DNA of 64,000 nucleotides from an uncultured Eubacteriales bacterium. GTDB taxonomy: Bacteria > Bacillota > Clostridia > Lachnospirales > Lachnospiraceae. Location of the stretch: contig ONPU01000009.1 of the NCBI GenBank assembly GCA_900319795.1, positions 1-64,000 on the forward strand. Reading direction: 5' to 3'. Shown here piece by piece: positions 25,646-34,289 of this stretch (position 1 is its first letter; the number at the start of each line of letters is the position of its first letter). The translations under genes and the position numbers were made by a program. Below the pieces are notes generated by a model, which searched no databases, was not told where the DNA came from, and saw only the letters and a program-made list of their open reading frames with translations.

Positions 25646-26725
25646 TTGACCAGGAAGCGCAAACTGAAAATAGGCGTAATCGGCTGCGGCGCGATCGCGC
25701 AAAGACGCCATCTTCCGGAATATGCCGCTCATGAAGACGTGGAAATATGCGCGCTTTACAACCGTACCAGAGTAAGGGCCGAGGAGGCGCAGAAGCAATT
25801 CGGAGGCGTCATCTGCGACAGCGTGGAAGAGCTCGTCGCCATGGATCTGGACGCCGTGAGCGTTTGTACCGCCAACGCCAGGCATGCCCATGACAGCATC
25901 CGGGCACTTCGGGCCGGGAAACACGTGCTCTGTGAAAAGCCCATGGATGTCTCGATTGAGAAATGCATCGCCATGACGGAAGAGGCAAAAAAGGCCGGAA
26001 AACTCCTGATGATCGCTCAAAATCAGCGCTTCTCTTCCGCCCACGCGGGAGCCCGCAAGCTTATTGCGGAAGGCGCGATCGGGAGAATTCTGTCTTTCGA
26101 AACCAAGTTCGGCCACCCCGGACCGGAACGCTGGACCGGTACCGACGCCACCTGGTTTTTCCGGAAAAATGAAGCCGGCATGGGCGCCCTCGCGGATCTC
26201 GGCATTCACAAAACCGACCTGATCCATTACCTGACGGGCGAAGCCATCACACAGGTCTACGCCGTGACATCGACACTGGATAAACGCTATCCGGACGGAT
26301 CGCTCATCGACGTCGAAGACAACGCATGGTGCATTTACCGGATGGACAGCGGCACTACAGGCACCATGCACGTCAGCTGGACGGATTACGGCCAGGAGTA
26401 CAACTCCATCGTCGTTCACGGCACCGAAGGCACGATCCGCTGCTACGACGACCGGGAATACAGCCTGATTCTCGAAACGAAGGACGGCCGCACCAACTTC
26501 CTTTCCACGGAAGGCATGCTGACCAATGCCGACCAGACGGTCGGAACCGGCAAGAATCAGAACTCGGGCGTCATCGACGAATTTGTCGACTGCGTCCTCA
26601 CGGGCAGGGAGTGCCGCTGCCCGGCCGAAGAGGCGCTGAAGGCCATGAGGGTTATATTTGCCGCCACCGCTTCCGCGGAAATCGGCAGCATCATCACCAT
26701 AGCGGAAAACCGGAAACTCAGATAA
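25646..26725 (+). CDS. Gfo/Idh/MocA-family oxidoreductase, candidate glycoside 3-dehydrogenase
   Basis: The 359-residue NAD(P)-dependent enzyme has a Rossmann motif GVIGCGAIAQ, a CEKP motif with Lys98 and a conserved DLGIHKTDL segment with His188. The start is assigned to the TTG at 25646, six bases after AAAAGGAG. The in-frame ATG at 25619 lies inside the GH43 end and has no site. In known C-glycoside pathways a member of this family oxidises the sugar C3 hydroxyl to the 3-keto form that the alpha-beta deglycosidase cleaves. It is the only such gene in the window, so it is the natural candidate. Other sugar or inositol substrates remain possible. A REP element follows the stop. Confidence 0.82.
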   Translation: MTRKRKLKIGVIGCGAIAQRRHLPEYAAHEDVEICALYNRTRVRAEEAQKQFGGVICDSVEELVAMDLDAVSVCTANARHAHDSIRALRAGKHVLCEKPMDVSIEKCIAMTEEAKKAGKLLMIAQNQRFSSAHAGARKLIAEGAIGRILSFETKFGHPGPERWTGTDATWFFRKNEAGMGALADLGIHKTDLIHYLTGEAITQVYAVTSTLDKRYPDGSLIDVEDNAWCIYRMDSGTTGTMHVSWTDYGQEYNSIVVHGTEGTIRCYDDREYSLILETKDGRTNFLSTEGMLTNADQTVGTGKNQNSGVIDEFVDCVLTGRECRCPAEEALKAMRVIFAATASAEIGSIITIAENRKLR

Positions 26726-26729
26726 AAAG

Positions 26730-26760
26730 TGCACCACAGGGGTCAGGCACCTGTGGTGCA
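26730..26760 (-). repeat. REP-like 31-bp palindromic element, copy 4
   Basis: TGCACCACAGGGGTC continues to AGGCACCTGTGGTGCA, the reverse orientation of copies 1 and 3. It starts five bases after the oxidoreductase stop. Confidence 0.85.
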
Positions 26761-26853
26761 CTTCTCTTTTTGAGAAGTCAATCCGCAGCAGCGGAAAGGT
26801 CAAAAAACCGATATAAAAAAGACTGAAAACATAAGAAGATAGGATAAAGAGAA

Positions 26854-26891
26854 AAGGGCTTTTCTGCATTTAAGAAAAGCTCTTCGTTTTT
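26854..26891 (+). terminator. Terminator or leader hairpin before the duplicated-barrel gene
   Basis: AAGGGCTTTTCT pairs with AGAAAAGCTCTT (one G-T position), followed by CGTTTTT. It lies 128 bases after the oxidoreductase stop and 39 before the next start. An AAAGGTCAAAAAA motif lies upstream at about 26796. It may end the previous transcript or act as a leader attenuator. Confidence 0.65.
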
Positions 26892-26929
26892 AAGACCATA
26901 AAAATCAATTCTGCATGGAGGACCTGCGT

Positions 26930-27688
26930 ATGAGCGAACTGTTTCCCGTAAGAACCATGGCACTTGAAGTATTCCACTGCACGGATGAAAAGCGGATGTC
27001 CGAATTCAACGTCTGGTATGACAAGACCTGCGTCCCGGCGTACAGGCAGATTCCGGGCGTCGTAAGCGTCCACCGCTACATCGCGAGGGATTTCGATTAC
27101 GGCGAAGTCACACCGGGCTTTTTCAAAGCGTTCTGGGAAAAACCGGTTCGGATGATGACCATGTTCCGCATCAATGCGGATGATCCGCAGGCCGTATGCG
27201 AAGCCATTAAGGCGAAGGACGAAGAACTCGTTCACGAATGTATCGAACGCCTTGAATTCAAACTTCTGGACTTTTATGCCGTACGACGTCGTATCGGCGC
27301 GCTCGAGAGATATCCCGAGACGAATCTTCCGGACGGCATGCCGAACATGTTCCTGATGATCCCGAATATGAACTATCCGAAGGACCGCGAGGCTCTGGAC
27401 GACTGGTGGCTCTACACCCATGCCCACGACCTGATGGAATATCCGGGTTATGTGGAGTGCTCCCGCTATCATAATATCTCCGCGGATTACACCGTCGGCG
27501 ATCCTCTGGCCATCAACTTTTATGAAATTGATTCGGACGATCCGGTCGGTCTTCAGATTAAAAATATCACCGAAGACGGCGGCCGCGCCAAAGAGGGCCG
27601 GATCTGGGGCCATTTCGAGAACCCGCCTGCCCATCCGACCAATCTGATCGGTATTTTCGAACATTGGGACATCATGAGCGCGCTCTGA
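26930..27688 (+). CDS. Unrecognised protein, two tandem dimeric alpha/beta-barrel (EthD-like) domains
   Basis: The 252-residue soluble protein shows an internal repeat. NVWYDKTCVPAYRQIPGVVSVHRY in the first half (split here across residues 23-46) corresponds to DDWWLYTHAHDLMEYPGYVECSRYH in the second (about 156-180). This W-Y-x-x-H/C-V-P...PG-V...-R-Y pattern is that of ferredoxin-like alpha+beta barrel subunits (EthD, DUF1330 and related groups) that bind small aromatic or polyketide molecules. No enzyme class can be named. The start is the ATG at 26930, eight bases after GGAGG, not the ATG at 26915 that overlaps that site. It lies between the oxidoreductase and a flavoprotein gene, which suggests a role with an aromatic or keto intermediate. 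Confidence 0.72.
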   Translation: MSELFPVRTMALEVFHCTDEKRMSEFNVWYDKTCVPAYRQIPGVVSVHRYIARDFDYGEVTPGFFKAFWEKPVRMMTMFRINADDPQAVCEAIKAKDEELVHECIERLEFKLLDFYAVRRRIGALERYPETNLPDGMPNMFLMIPNMNYPKDREALDDWWLYTHAHDLMEYPGYVECSRYHNISADYTVGDPLAINFYEIDSDDPVGLQIKNITEDGGRAKEGRIWGHFENPPAHPTNLIGIFEHWDIMSAL

Positions 27689-27758
27689 TTTCCCTCGAAT
27701 ATATGCAATTCCATCAGTAACCGTGAATAATCCATATGACTACGGAAAGGAGCACCAC

Positions 27759-28709
27759 ATGAAAATTCTCGGAATTGTAGCAGGCCGTCACGGCGGCAAC
27801 AGTGAAATCCTTGTCAAAGAGGCTCTTCTGGCCGCACAGGAAAAAGGCGCCGAATGCAAGATGATCAACCTCTTCGACTATCACATTCTGCACTGCACCG
27901 GCTGCGAAAGCTGTACCATGCAGATGGGTGAAGTAGCCATGGATCCGACAAAGAAATACAAGGGCTGCGTCTTAAAGGACAAAGACGACATGGATAAAAT
28001 CGTCAACGAGATGCAGACCTGCCAGGGCGTCATTATTGGCGTTCCGACTTATGATCTCACACCCAGCGCTCTCTATCTGACATTCGCGCAGCGCTTCCTC
28101 GCCTATGAGCTGTCTTTCCGTCTGGAAATCGGAGATGTCAAGGAAGATCCGCACACAATCGCGGGCCTCATCGCGGTCGGCGGCTCCTGCCACGACTGGC
28201 AGACGCTCACTCTGGAAGCAATGGGCGCGACCATGTTCACTCAGTCCGTCATCGTCGTCGATCAGATGATGGCAACGAGAAACGGCCGTCCCGGCAATGT
28301 CCTCCTCCGTCCCGAGCAGTTAGAGCGAGCTCACAAGATGGGTGAAAACATTTATGAAGCTGCCGCTACTCCGGTTGAAGAACGCAAGTGGATGGGCGAC
28401 CCGGATCAGGGCCTGTGTCCGAACTGCCACTCCGCCCTCGTCTTCAAAGGCGAAGAACATTGGGATGGCCTGAAATACCCGTTCGAATGCGCGGTCTGCG
28501 GCGCCGGCGGTGATCTCGTCCGCGATGAAAACGGCGAAGTCCGCTTCGTCCTTGCGGAAAATGGTCTCGCCCGCGACAGAAATATCAACGAGTCCAGAGC
28601 GCTGCACTTAAAGGAAATCATCGAAACGAGAATTGATTTCATGAAGCGTCAGGGAGAAATTCAGGAGCTGAAGAAGCACTATAAAGACATCACGTTCCCG
28701 GCGATCTGA
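27759..28709 (+). CDS. Iron-sulfur flavoprotein with zinc ribbon, second copy
   Basis: The 316-residue protein combines a flavodoxin-like fold (IVAGRHGGNSEILVKEAL at the start; VGVPTYDLTPSALY-like flavin loop), Cys46, Cys49 and Cys52 with a later Cys for a [4Fe-4S] cluster, and a C-terminal CPNC...CAVC pair. It is paralogous to the genes at 22384 and 46568 but has a longer spacer before the fourth cluster Cys. The start is the ATG at 27759, six bases after GGAAAGGAG. The ATG at 27723 is unsupported. It follows the duplicated-barrel gene by 70 bases and ends at a strong terminator. Expected role: two-electron or one-electron transfer to an unidentified organic acceptor. Confidence 0.82.
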   Translation: MKILGIVAGRHGGNSEILVKEALLAAQEKGAECKMINLFDYHILHCTGCESCTMQMGEVAMDPTKKYKGCVLKDKDDMDKIVNEMQTCQGVIIGVPTYDLTPSALYLTFAQRFLAYELSFRLEIGDVKEDPHTIAGLIAVGGSCHDWQTLTLEAMGATMFTQSVIVVDQMMATRNGRPGNVLLRPEQLERAHKMGENIYEAAATPVEERKWMGDPDQGLCPNCHSALVFKGEEHWDGLKYPFECAVCGAGGDLVRDENGEVRFVLAENGLARDRNINESRALHLKEIIETRIDFMKRQGEIQELKKHYKDITFPAI

Positions 28710-28731
28710 GCGCCATTTACAGACATAAACA

Positions 28732-28773
28732 AAAAGCACATTTCCCAAACCCAAGGAAATGTGCTTTTATTTT
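28732..28773. terminator. Bidirectional terminator between flavoprotein and MATE genes
   Basis: AAAAGCACATTTCC pairs with GGAAATGTGCTTTT, with T-tracts on both sides. It serves convergent genes ending at 28709 and 28782. Confidence 0.92.
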
Positions 28774-28781
28774 TATGTCTT

Positions 28782-30155
28782 TTATACCAGCGCTTTCTTC
28801 TTCCAGTTTCCTTTTCGATAGAAGAACACCGTAATCAGCATACCGATCGTCCAGGCGATCAGCATCGACGCGAAGAGCATCTCCGGCCGTCCCTGCGGAT
28901 ATTCGGGGCTCTTTGTCATGTTGACCATCAGATATGCCAGCGGCACACGCAGGAAGAACGTCTGGATAATGGAGATCCACATCGGTGTCGTGGTGTCCCC
29001 GGCGCCGCGCATGATTCCCGAAAGGCTCTGAAGAACCGCCATAACAATATAACCGGCTGCCAGAATCCGCATCATCCGCATCGCGAGTTCGACCAGATCT
29101 TCTGTTTCCGTGAAAATTCCCATCAGCTGTTTTCCGAAAATGAGGATCAGGGCTGTCAGGAACGTCGTAATTCCTGCAGCGAGAAGTGTGCCCTGCTTTG
29201 CGCCTTTCTGAACGCGGTCCATTTTCCCGGCACCGACATTCTGGCCGGCATAGGTCGTCATTGCCGTACCGAAGGAGAAGTTCGGAAGCATGGCAAAACC
29301 GTCCACCCTCTGCACGATGACGTTCGCGGCAATAAGGGTCGGTCCGAACGTATTGGTCAGGGACTGCACCAGGATCATGGACATGGAGATAATACCCTGC
29401 GTGACGCCGGAGGGAAGCCCCAAAAGGAGAATCCTGTTCGCGTAGCGCGGTTTCCATTTCAGGAAACGAAGACCGAAATCGAACAGATTGCTCATCCGGC
29501 GAAGACGGTTCAGACAGAGAAGTGCCGAAATAGCCTGTGCGATAATGGTAGCCCATGCTACGCCGTCCACTCCCATATGGAACTGTGCCACGAAGAGGAT
29601 ATCCAGGACAATGTTGATACCCGTGGCAAAAAGCAGATAAACCAGCGCCGGTACCGCATCGCCGATTCCGCGGAGTACGCCGCTTAAAATATTGTAGAAT
29701 CCCATGCCGATGCTTCCGAGGAACAGTATTCTCAGATAGGACTCACACCAGTCGATGATCTCATCAGGTGTGCCGAGAACCTCCAGAAGAGGACGGGCAA
29801 GAAGAATTCCGAGTACTGTCATCAGGACCGAGGCCAGAAGGATCAGTGTAATGCAATTGCCGACCGCATAGGAAAGTCCTTCGCGGTCCCGCGCGCCGAA
29901 AAACTGCGAGCACATAATACTCGCACCCATACTGACCCCGATAAAGAGAACCAGAAGCAGGTTCAGGATCGGCCCCGCACTTCCGACTGCCGCCAGCGCG
30001 TTGTCTCCCACATAGCGGCCGACAACGATACTGTCTACGGTATTGTACAGCTGCTGGGCAATATTCCCGAGCAGCATCGGCAGTGTGAAAATGAGAATTT
30101 TCTGCCACGGCTCACCGGTCGTCATATCCACTGTCTGAAACAATTTTTTCAGCAT
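28782..30155 (-). CDS. MATE-family efflux transporter
   Basis: The 457-residue membrane protein has about twelve hydrophobic helices in two homologous halves. It carries MATE hallmarks such as LFTLPMLLGNIAQQLYNTVDSIVVGRYVG near the N-terminus (residues 21-50) and a matching GVTQGIISMSMILVQSL segment near the start of the second half. These sodium- or proton-driven pumps export cationic drugs, flavonoids or other metabolites. It follows a second MATE gene by 34 bases in the same operon. Export of aglycones released by the local hydrolases is possible. The cargo cannot be read from sequence. Confidence 0.88.
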   Translation of the reverse strand: MLKKLFQTVDMTTGEPWQKILIFTLPMLLGNIAQQLYNTVDSIVVGRYVGDNALAAVGSAGPILNLLLVLFIGVSMGASIMCSQFFGARDREGLSYAVGNCITLILLASVLMTVLGILLARPLLEVLGTPDEIIDWCESYLRILFLGSIGMGFYNILSGVLRGIGDAVPALVYLLFATGINIVLDILFVAQFHMGVDGVAWATIIAQAISALLCLNRLRRMSNLFDFGLRFLKWKPRYANRILLLGLPSGVTQGIISMSMILVQSLTNTFGPTLIAANVIVQRVDGFAMLPNFSFGTAMTTYAGQNVGAGKMDRVQKGAKQGTLLAAGITTFLTALILIFGKQLMGIFTETEDLVELAMRMMRILAAGYIVMAVLQSLSGIMRGAGDTTTPMWISIIQTFFLRVPLAYLMVNMTKSPEYPQGRPEMLFASMLIAWTIGMLITVFFYRKGNWKKKALV

Positions 30156-30189
30156 TTAGGAGTCTCCTTTTTTGTATTGAAAGAAACCT

Positions 30190-31551
30190 TCAGGCGGCTT
30201 CTGTTTGCTCGCTTTTTACATACGCTTTCCATTTGCCGGAACGATAGCGCAGGATTCCGATCAGAAGAGACAGACTCCAGCCGATCGGCGTTGCCCACCA
30301 GATCCCGTAATAGCCGAACCGGGACGCCAGCACGTATGGCAAAAGGCCCCTGGAAAAGATCTCGGCACCGCTCATATAGATCGTCGGACGGACATCCGAG
30401 ACAGAGCGCAGGAAGTGCTGGAAAATGAACAGAATGCCCAGAACCGGCGCGAAGCAGGCCGTAATCCGTACGATTCCGCTTCCGATACTGATGACATCCG
30501 GGTCGGTTGTGAAAAGCCCGACGATATATTTTCCGCAGAAAAATAATACGACAGCCATCACCAGATGATAGATGAGACTGATTTTAATTCCCGTAAATAA
30601 GCCCTCGCGAACACGGTCCAGCCGGCCCGCGCCCATATTCTGACCGCAGAATACGCCGGTAGCCATGCCCGTCGCGTAGCTTAAGGCGAAGCAGATATTC
30701 TCCGATTTGTTGGCGGTCGTGTAGGCGGCCATAACCGTAGACCCGTAACCGTTGACGGCCCTCTGGATAAACATGACCGACATGGTGACGACCACTGTGG
30801 AAAGCGCCGCGGGAAGTCCGATCCGGAGGGTTTCCTTCGCCACGGCCGGGTCAAATTCAATCTCCTTCAGACGGATCTTCAGCTCCGGAATATTGAGATT
30901 GACATAGACGAGACAGTAAAATCCGGAAAGGGCCTGAGACATCACCGTTGCCACGGCCACCCCCATCACGCCCATATGAAAGACGATCACGAAGACAAGG
31001 TCCAGCACAATATTCGTGCAGGACGCCACCACCAGCGCGATCAGAGGGGTTCTGGAATTTCCGACTGCCCGAAGAAACGCGGCCATCGAATTGTACAGAG
31101 CCGTCGCCAGGATCCCCGCCGCCATCCAGCTTAGATAGACGGTCGAATCCGCGATGACATCGGCCGGAGTATGAAGAATCTCCAGCAGAGGACGAGCGAG
31201 GAGAATACCGATGCCGCTTAAGAATACAGCACTGACCATAATGAGGATAAACGCGCTGTAGTAACATTTGCGGATCTTGACCCGGTCTCCGTTCCCGAAG
31301 GCCTGCGCCAGCAGGACGGACCCGCCGTTCGTAAAACCGAGAACCAGAGCCAGTGTCAGATTATAACTTGAAGAGGCTCCGCCGACAGCCGCCAGTGCCT
31401 GCGGGCCCACAAACCGCCCCACCACCACGGCGTCCACCATGTTGTAGAGCATCTGGAAAATATTCCCGATAAACAAAGGAAGCGCGAAGGTTAAAATCAA
31501 CCTTCCCGGCTTCCCTTTTGTCATATCAACTGTTCTTTTTTTGTCTGCCAC
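30190..31551 (-). CDS. MATE-family efflux transporter, tandem paralogue
   Basis: The 453-residue membrane protein shares the twelve-helix, two-half MATE layout with its downstream neighbour, and both begin DMT(T/K)G(E/K)P followed by an IFTLPM- or LTFALPL-like helix. Its later loops differ, so it is a diverged duplicate and not a recent copy. It has an AAGGAGG site. A 188-base gap separates it from the small peptide gene upstream on the same strand. Within that gap a TATAAT hexamer on the minus strand (about 31649-31654) could supply its own promoter. The transported compound is unknown. Confidence 0.88.
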   Translation of the reverse strand: MADKKRTVDMTKGKPGRLILTFALPLFIGNIFQMLYNMVDAVVVGRFVGPQALAAVGGASSSYNLTLALVLGFTNGGSVLLAQAFGNGDRVKIRKCYYSAFILIMVSAVFLSGIGILLARPLLEILHTPADVIADSTVYLSWMAAGILATALYNSMAAFLRAVGNSRTPLIALVVASCTNIVLDLVFVIVFHMGVMGVAVATVMSQALSGFYCLVYVNLNIPELKIRLKEIEFDPAVAKETLRIGLPAALSTVVVTMSVMFIQRAVNGYGSTVMAAYTTANKSENICFALSYATGMATGVFCGQNMGAGRLDRVREGLFTGIKISLIYHLVMAVVLFFCGKYIVGLFTTDPDVISIGSGIVRITACFAPVLGILFIFQHFLRSVSDVRPTIYMSGAEIFSRGLLPYVLASRFGYYGIWWATPIGWSLSLLIGILRYRSGKWKAYVKSEQTEAA

Positions 31552-31739
31552 GGCGTGCCTCCTTTCCGGGAACTGGACTTTCTTTTCCCATTAAGCTCAG
31601 GCAACTCCCGTCAGACAGGCATCCATACAAGCTTCTGTTCATTTGGAGGCTATTATAAACCATAACAACAGATCAGCATATATGTATTTTGACCTTTTTT
31701 TCCGTGATCAAGCTTTTTTTAAGCATTTCCCCGACATTT

Positions 31740-31874
31740 TTATTTTTCTTTGTTCATTTCTTCGATTGAAGGAGCAAGATATTTGAAAAACTCGTACTGG
31801 GATCCGCTCATCGCACATGCTGCGCCAACAAAAAACAGAGCATTTTCCTTTATATAATCCATAAATTTCTTCAT
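31740..31874 (-). CDS. 44-residue peptide, AgrD-like layout (candidate)
   Basis: The short frame starts at the ATG at 31874, seven bases after AGAAGGTG, and ends in TAA. Its N-terminus (MKKFMDYIKENALFF) would form an amphipathic helix, a single Cys20 lies in the hydrophobic middle (VGAACAMSG), and the C-terminus is charged (SIEEMNKEK). That order resembles cyclic-lactone autoinducer precursors. However, no agrB protease gene is adjacent, the residues after the Cys are not typical of the ring, and a small membrane-associated peptide of other function is possible. It precedes two MATE genes on the same strand. Ribosome site and codon flow support that it is translated. Confidence 0.5.
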   Translation of the reverse strand: MKKFMDYIKENALFFVGAACAMSGSQYEFFKYLAPSIEEMNKEK

Positions 31875-32090
31875 AATAAACACCTTCTTTTCTGAAATAG
31901 TTCTTTTTTGTTTTTCTCTGCCACAGGCCCCTTTCCGGCAGCACCCTTGTATCGGATGTTTGCCTCTCCCTGTGACAGCTATAAGGATACCCCTTTCAAA
32001 GTTCTCATTTAAGCTTGTTTATTGACCAGTTTTATGTCATTATTGACATGAAGTACCTGTTTGGAGCTGTTTTTCGAGGAGTTTTAGGAT

Positions 32091-32948
32091 ATGGCAGACG
32101 CATTTACCAGAATTCACAAGCAATTTCTCGCTCAGAACGAACTGATCTCAGTCGAATTTCTGACGGACAGGGGAAGTTACCATGCCGCGCAGTTCTCCAA
32201 GAGGCTGGAAATGATCTACCTCCTGAACGGAAATGCCGGCCTCATTCTCGACGGAACCGAAATGAAACTGATTCAGGGCGAATTTGTCGTAGTCGACGCG
32301 CGCCGGATCTGCGAATTCCAGTGCAAAGAGAGCTTCATGCAGATCCGTATCAGCGTGGACCGGAGTTTTCTGGCGGAAAAGCTCCGGGCAAATGCGGGAG
32401 CGAAACCATCGGCCCGGATGTATGTCTGCAGCCGCGAGGACCTGACGCGTGAGCAGCTCCCGGTCTTTCTCAAAATGTGCGACCTCTTTAAGGAGCTGGT
32501 GCCTCTCTATATTAACGAACCGGAGGGCTACCGCCTCCGGACGGAATCGATCGTGCTGGAACTCCTGTATCTTCTGGCAGGACATTTTTCAATTCCTCTT
32601 GTAAAAGAAGACCTCCCCGAAGGGGAGGCGGAGCCACTGAGGATCCAGGAGATTCTGGCATATATCGAGGCGCACTACGCCGAGCCCCTCACTCTTGAAA
32701 CCGTCTCCGCTGAATTCGGACTCAGCCGCGAGTACTTCAGCCGCCTCTTCCATAAAAGTGTCGGCATCACCTTCCTGCAGCATCTGAACCGCGTCCGGAT
32801 CGCGCACCTCTATGACGATCTCGTCCATACCGATGATGGCATCATGAATCTCTGCGAACGCCACGGTTTGACCAACTATAAGCTGTTCAGCCGCCTCTTC
32901 AAGGAGATTTACGGCTGCACACCCCGTGAAATCCGCCGGCGGATCTGA
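32091..32948 (+). CDS. AraC-family transcriptional regulator
   Basis: The 285-residue regulator has an N-terminal cupin-like ligand domain (about 20-100) and a C-terminal pair of helix-turn-helix motifs (190-285; EFGLSREYFSRLFHKSVG and CERHGLTNYKLFSRLFKEIYG). AraC proteins of this size usually activate sugar or stress genes on ligand binding. It begins with a GAGGAG site and ends 110 bases before the MFS gene on the same strand, which is a likely target or cotranscribed partner. It is also divergent from the peptide and MATE genes, so it could control those. The effector is unknown. Confidence 0.9.
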   Translation: MADAFTRIHKQFLAQNELISVEFLTDRGSYHAAQFSKRLEMIYLLNGNAGLILDGTEMKLIQGEFVVVDARRICEFQCKESFMQIRISVDRSFLAEKLRANAGAKPSARMYVCSREDLTREQLPVFLKMCDLFKELVPLYINEPEGYRLRTESIVLELLYLLAGHFSIPLVKEDLPEGEAEPLRIQEILAYIEAHYAEPLTLETVSAEFGLSREYFSRLFHKSVGITFLQHLNRVRIAHLYDDLVHTDDGIMNLCERHGLTNYKLFSRLFKEIYGCTPREIRRRI

Positions 32949-33058
32949 GAAAGGGCATAAATAAAGCCTCCTTACGTCAGAATCCCGCTTTTTTTCATGT
33001 TTGTGAAATGCTAGGCTTATAAAGGTAAAAAGCTGTTTTCTACGAGAGGAGAACCCCG

Positions 33059-34270
33059 ATGGACCTGATGAAAAAAAGATGGCTGATACTGATCGCAAGC
33101 TGCTTCGTGACACTGTGCGTAGGATCTCTGTACGCCTGGAGCGTTTTTGCTTCTCCGATGTCCGCCTACTTAAGTGAACTGAGCGGAAAAGAGATCGCCT
33201 CCCTTGCGATCGTCTTTACCGTAGCCAACTCGGTCGGACCGATCACCATGATCGGCGGCGGCTTCGTCAATGACCGCATCGGCCCCAAGTGGGTACTCGT
33301 GGCAGCCGGCGTCCTTTTCGGACTCGGCATGATCGGATCCGGCTTCGCCACTTCCGTTCCGATGCTGATCCTGACCTATGGCCTTGGCGTGGGTCTCGGC
33401 TGCGGAATGGCCTACGGCACGATCGTATCCAACGCCGTCAAGTTTTTCCCGGACAAGAGCGGCCTTGCCGGAGGACTGACAACCGCCTGCTACGGCGGCA
33501 GCTCCATTATCATCCCGATTATCGCCAGCGCCATGCTGCGTACCATGCATGTCACCACGGCATTCCGTATTCTCGGAGCGGTGATGGGCCTCATTATCAT
33601 CGCGTCCGCGTTCGTCATCGAAGCGGCGCCTGCCGGATTTACCGCCGGAATGAAAGTGTCCTCCAACGCGCAGGCCCCTTCCAATGATGTGGACTGGCGC
33701 GGCATGCTGCAGGAACGTTCTTTCTACTTAATGCTTATGACGCTGACCTGCGGCGCTTTCGCCGGAATGATGATCATCTCCCAGGCCTCCCCGATCGCCC
33801 AGCAGATGATGGGCTTCTCGCCTGAGAAGGCTGCGGCTGTCGTATCCCTTCTGGCGCTCTTCAACATGCTCGGCCGTCTTGCGTCCGGCATGCTCTCGGA
33901 CCGCCTCGGAGCACTCGGCACCATGCGGCTTACGTTCGGCATTTCCATTATCGCAGGAATTATGCTCTTCTTCTGTACCGATCAGAGCCCGGCGATCTTC
34001 TATGTCGGTCTTGCCTTTGCCGGCTTCGGCTTCGGAAGCATTATGGGTATCTATCCCGGATTTACCGCACAGAAATTCGGCAGAAAATACAACAGCGTCA
34101 ATTACGGCATTATGTTCATCGGCTTCGCGCTGGCCGGTTTCCTCGGCCCGATGATCATGAACACCTTAAAGGGAATCACCGGACGCTATCAGCCTGCTTT
34201 CCTTGTCGCGGCAGCACTTGGCGTCGTCGGAGAACTTCTGATTCTCGCGCTTGGAAAGAGCGACAAATAA
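33059..34270 (+). CDS. MFS transporter, oxalate/formate antiporter (OFA)-like
   Basis: The 403-residue membrane protein has about twelve helices. Its opening LIASCFVTLCVGSLYAWSVF, GGGFVNDRIGPKW in loop 2-3 and GLGVGLGCGMAYGTIVSNAVKFFPDK are typical of OFA-family carriers, which exchange small mono- or dicarboxylates. GAGAGGAG precedes the ATG. It follows the AraC gene and is followed 19 bases later by the BglG/LicR-like regulator. Residues coded at 33644-33711 are exactly duplicated as a non-coding fragment at 37912-37979. The substrate is inferred only at family level. Confidence 0.85.
   Translation: MDLMKKRWLILIASCFVTLCVGSLYAWSVFASPMSAYLSELSGKEIASLAIVFTVANSVGPITMIGGGFVNDRIGPKWVLVAAGVLFGLGMIGSGFATSVPMLILTYGLGVGLGCGMAYGTIVSNAVKFFPDKSGLAGGLTTACYGGSSIIIPIIASAMLRTMHVTTAFRILGAVMGLIIIASAFVIEAAPAGFTAGMKVSSNAQAPSNDVDWRGMLQERSFYLMLMTLTCGAFAGMMIISQASPIAQQMMGFSPEKAAAVVSLLALFNMLGRLASGMLSDRLGALGTMRLTFGISIIAGIMLFFCTDQSPAIFYVGLAFAGFGFGSIMGIYPGFTAQKFGRKYNSVNYGIMFIGFALAGFLGPMIMNTLKGITGRYQPAFLVAAALGVVGELLILALGKSDK
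33644..33711 (+). repeat. 68-bp direct repeat, coding copy inside MFS gene
   Basis: This stretch begins GCCGGAATGAAAGTGTCC and ends GGCGCGGCATGCTGCA, and it encodes the central loop of the MFS carrier. An identical 68-base copy in the same orientation lies at 37912-37979. The bases on either side differ between copies. Confidence 0.95.
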
Positions 34271-34289
34271 AATATATCCGGAGGCGGCT

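Noticed and set aside
31708-31944. 78-codon frame over the small peptide gene
   Set aside because: It is in a different frame with no ribosome site. The 44-residue frame at 31740-31874 has a good site and a sensible composition.
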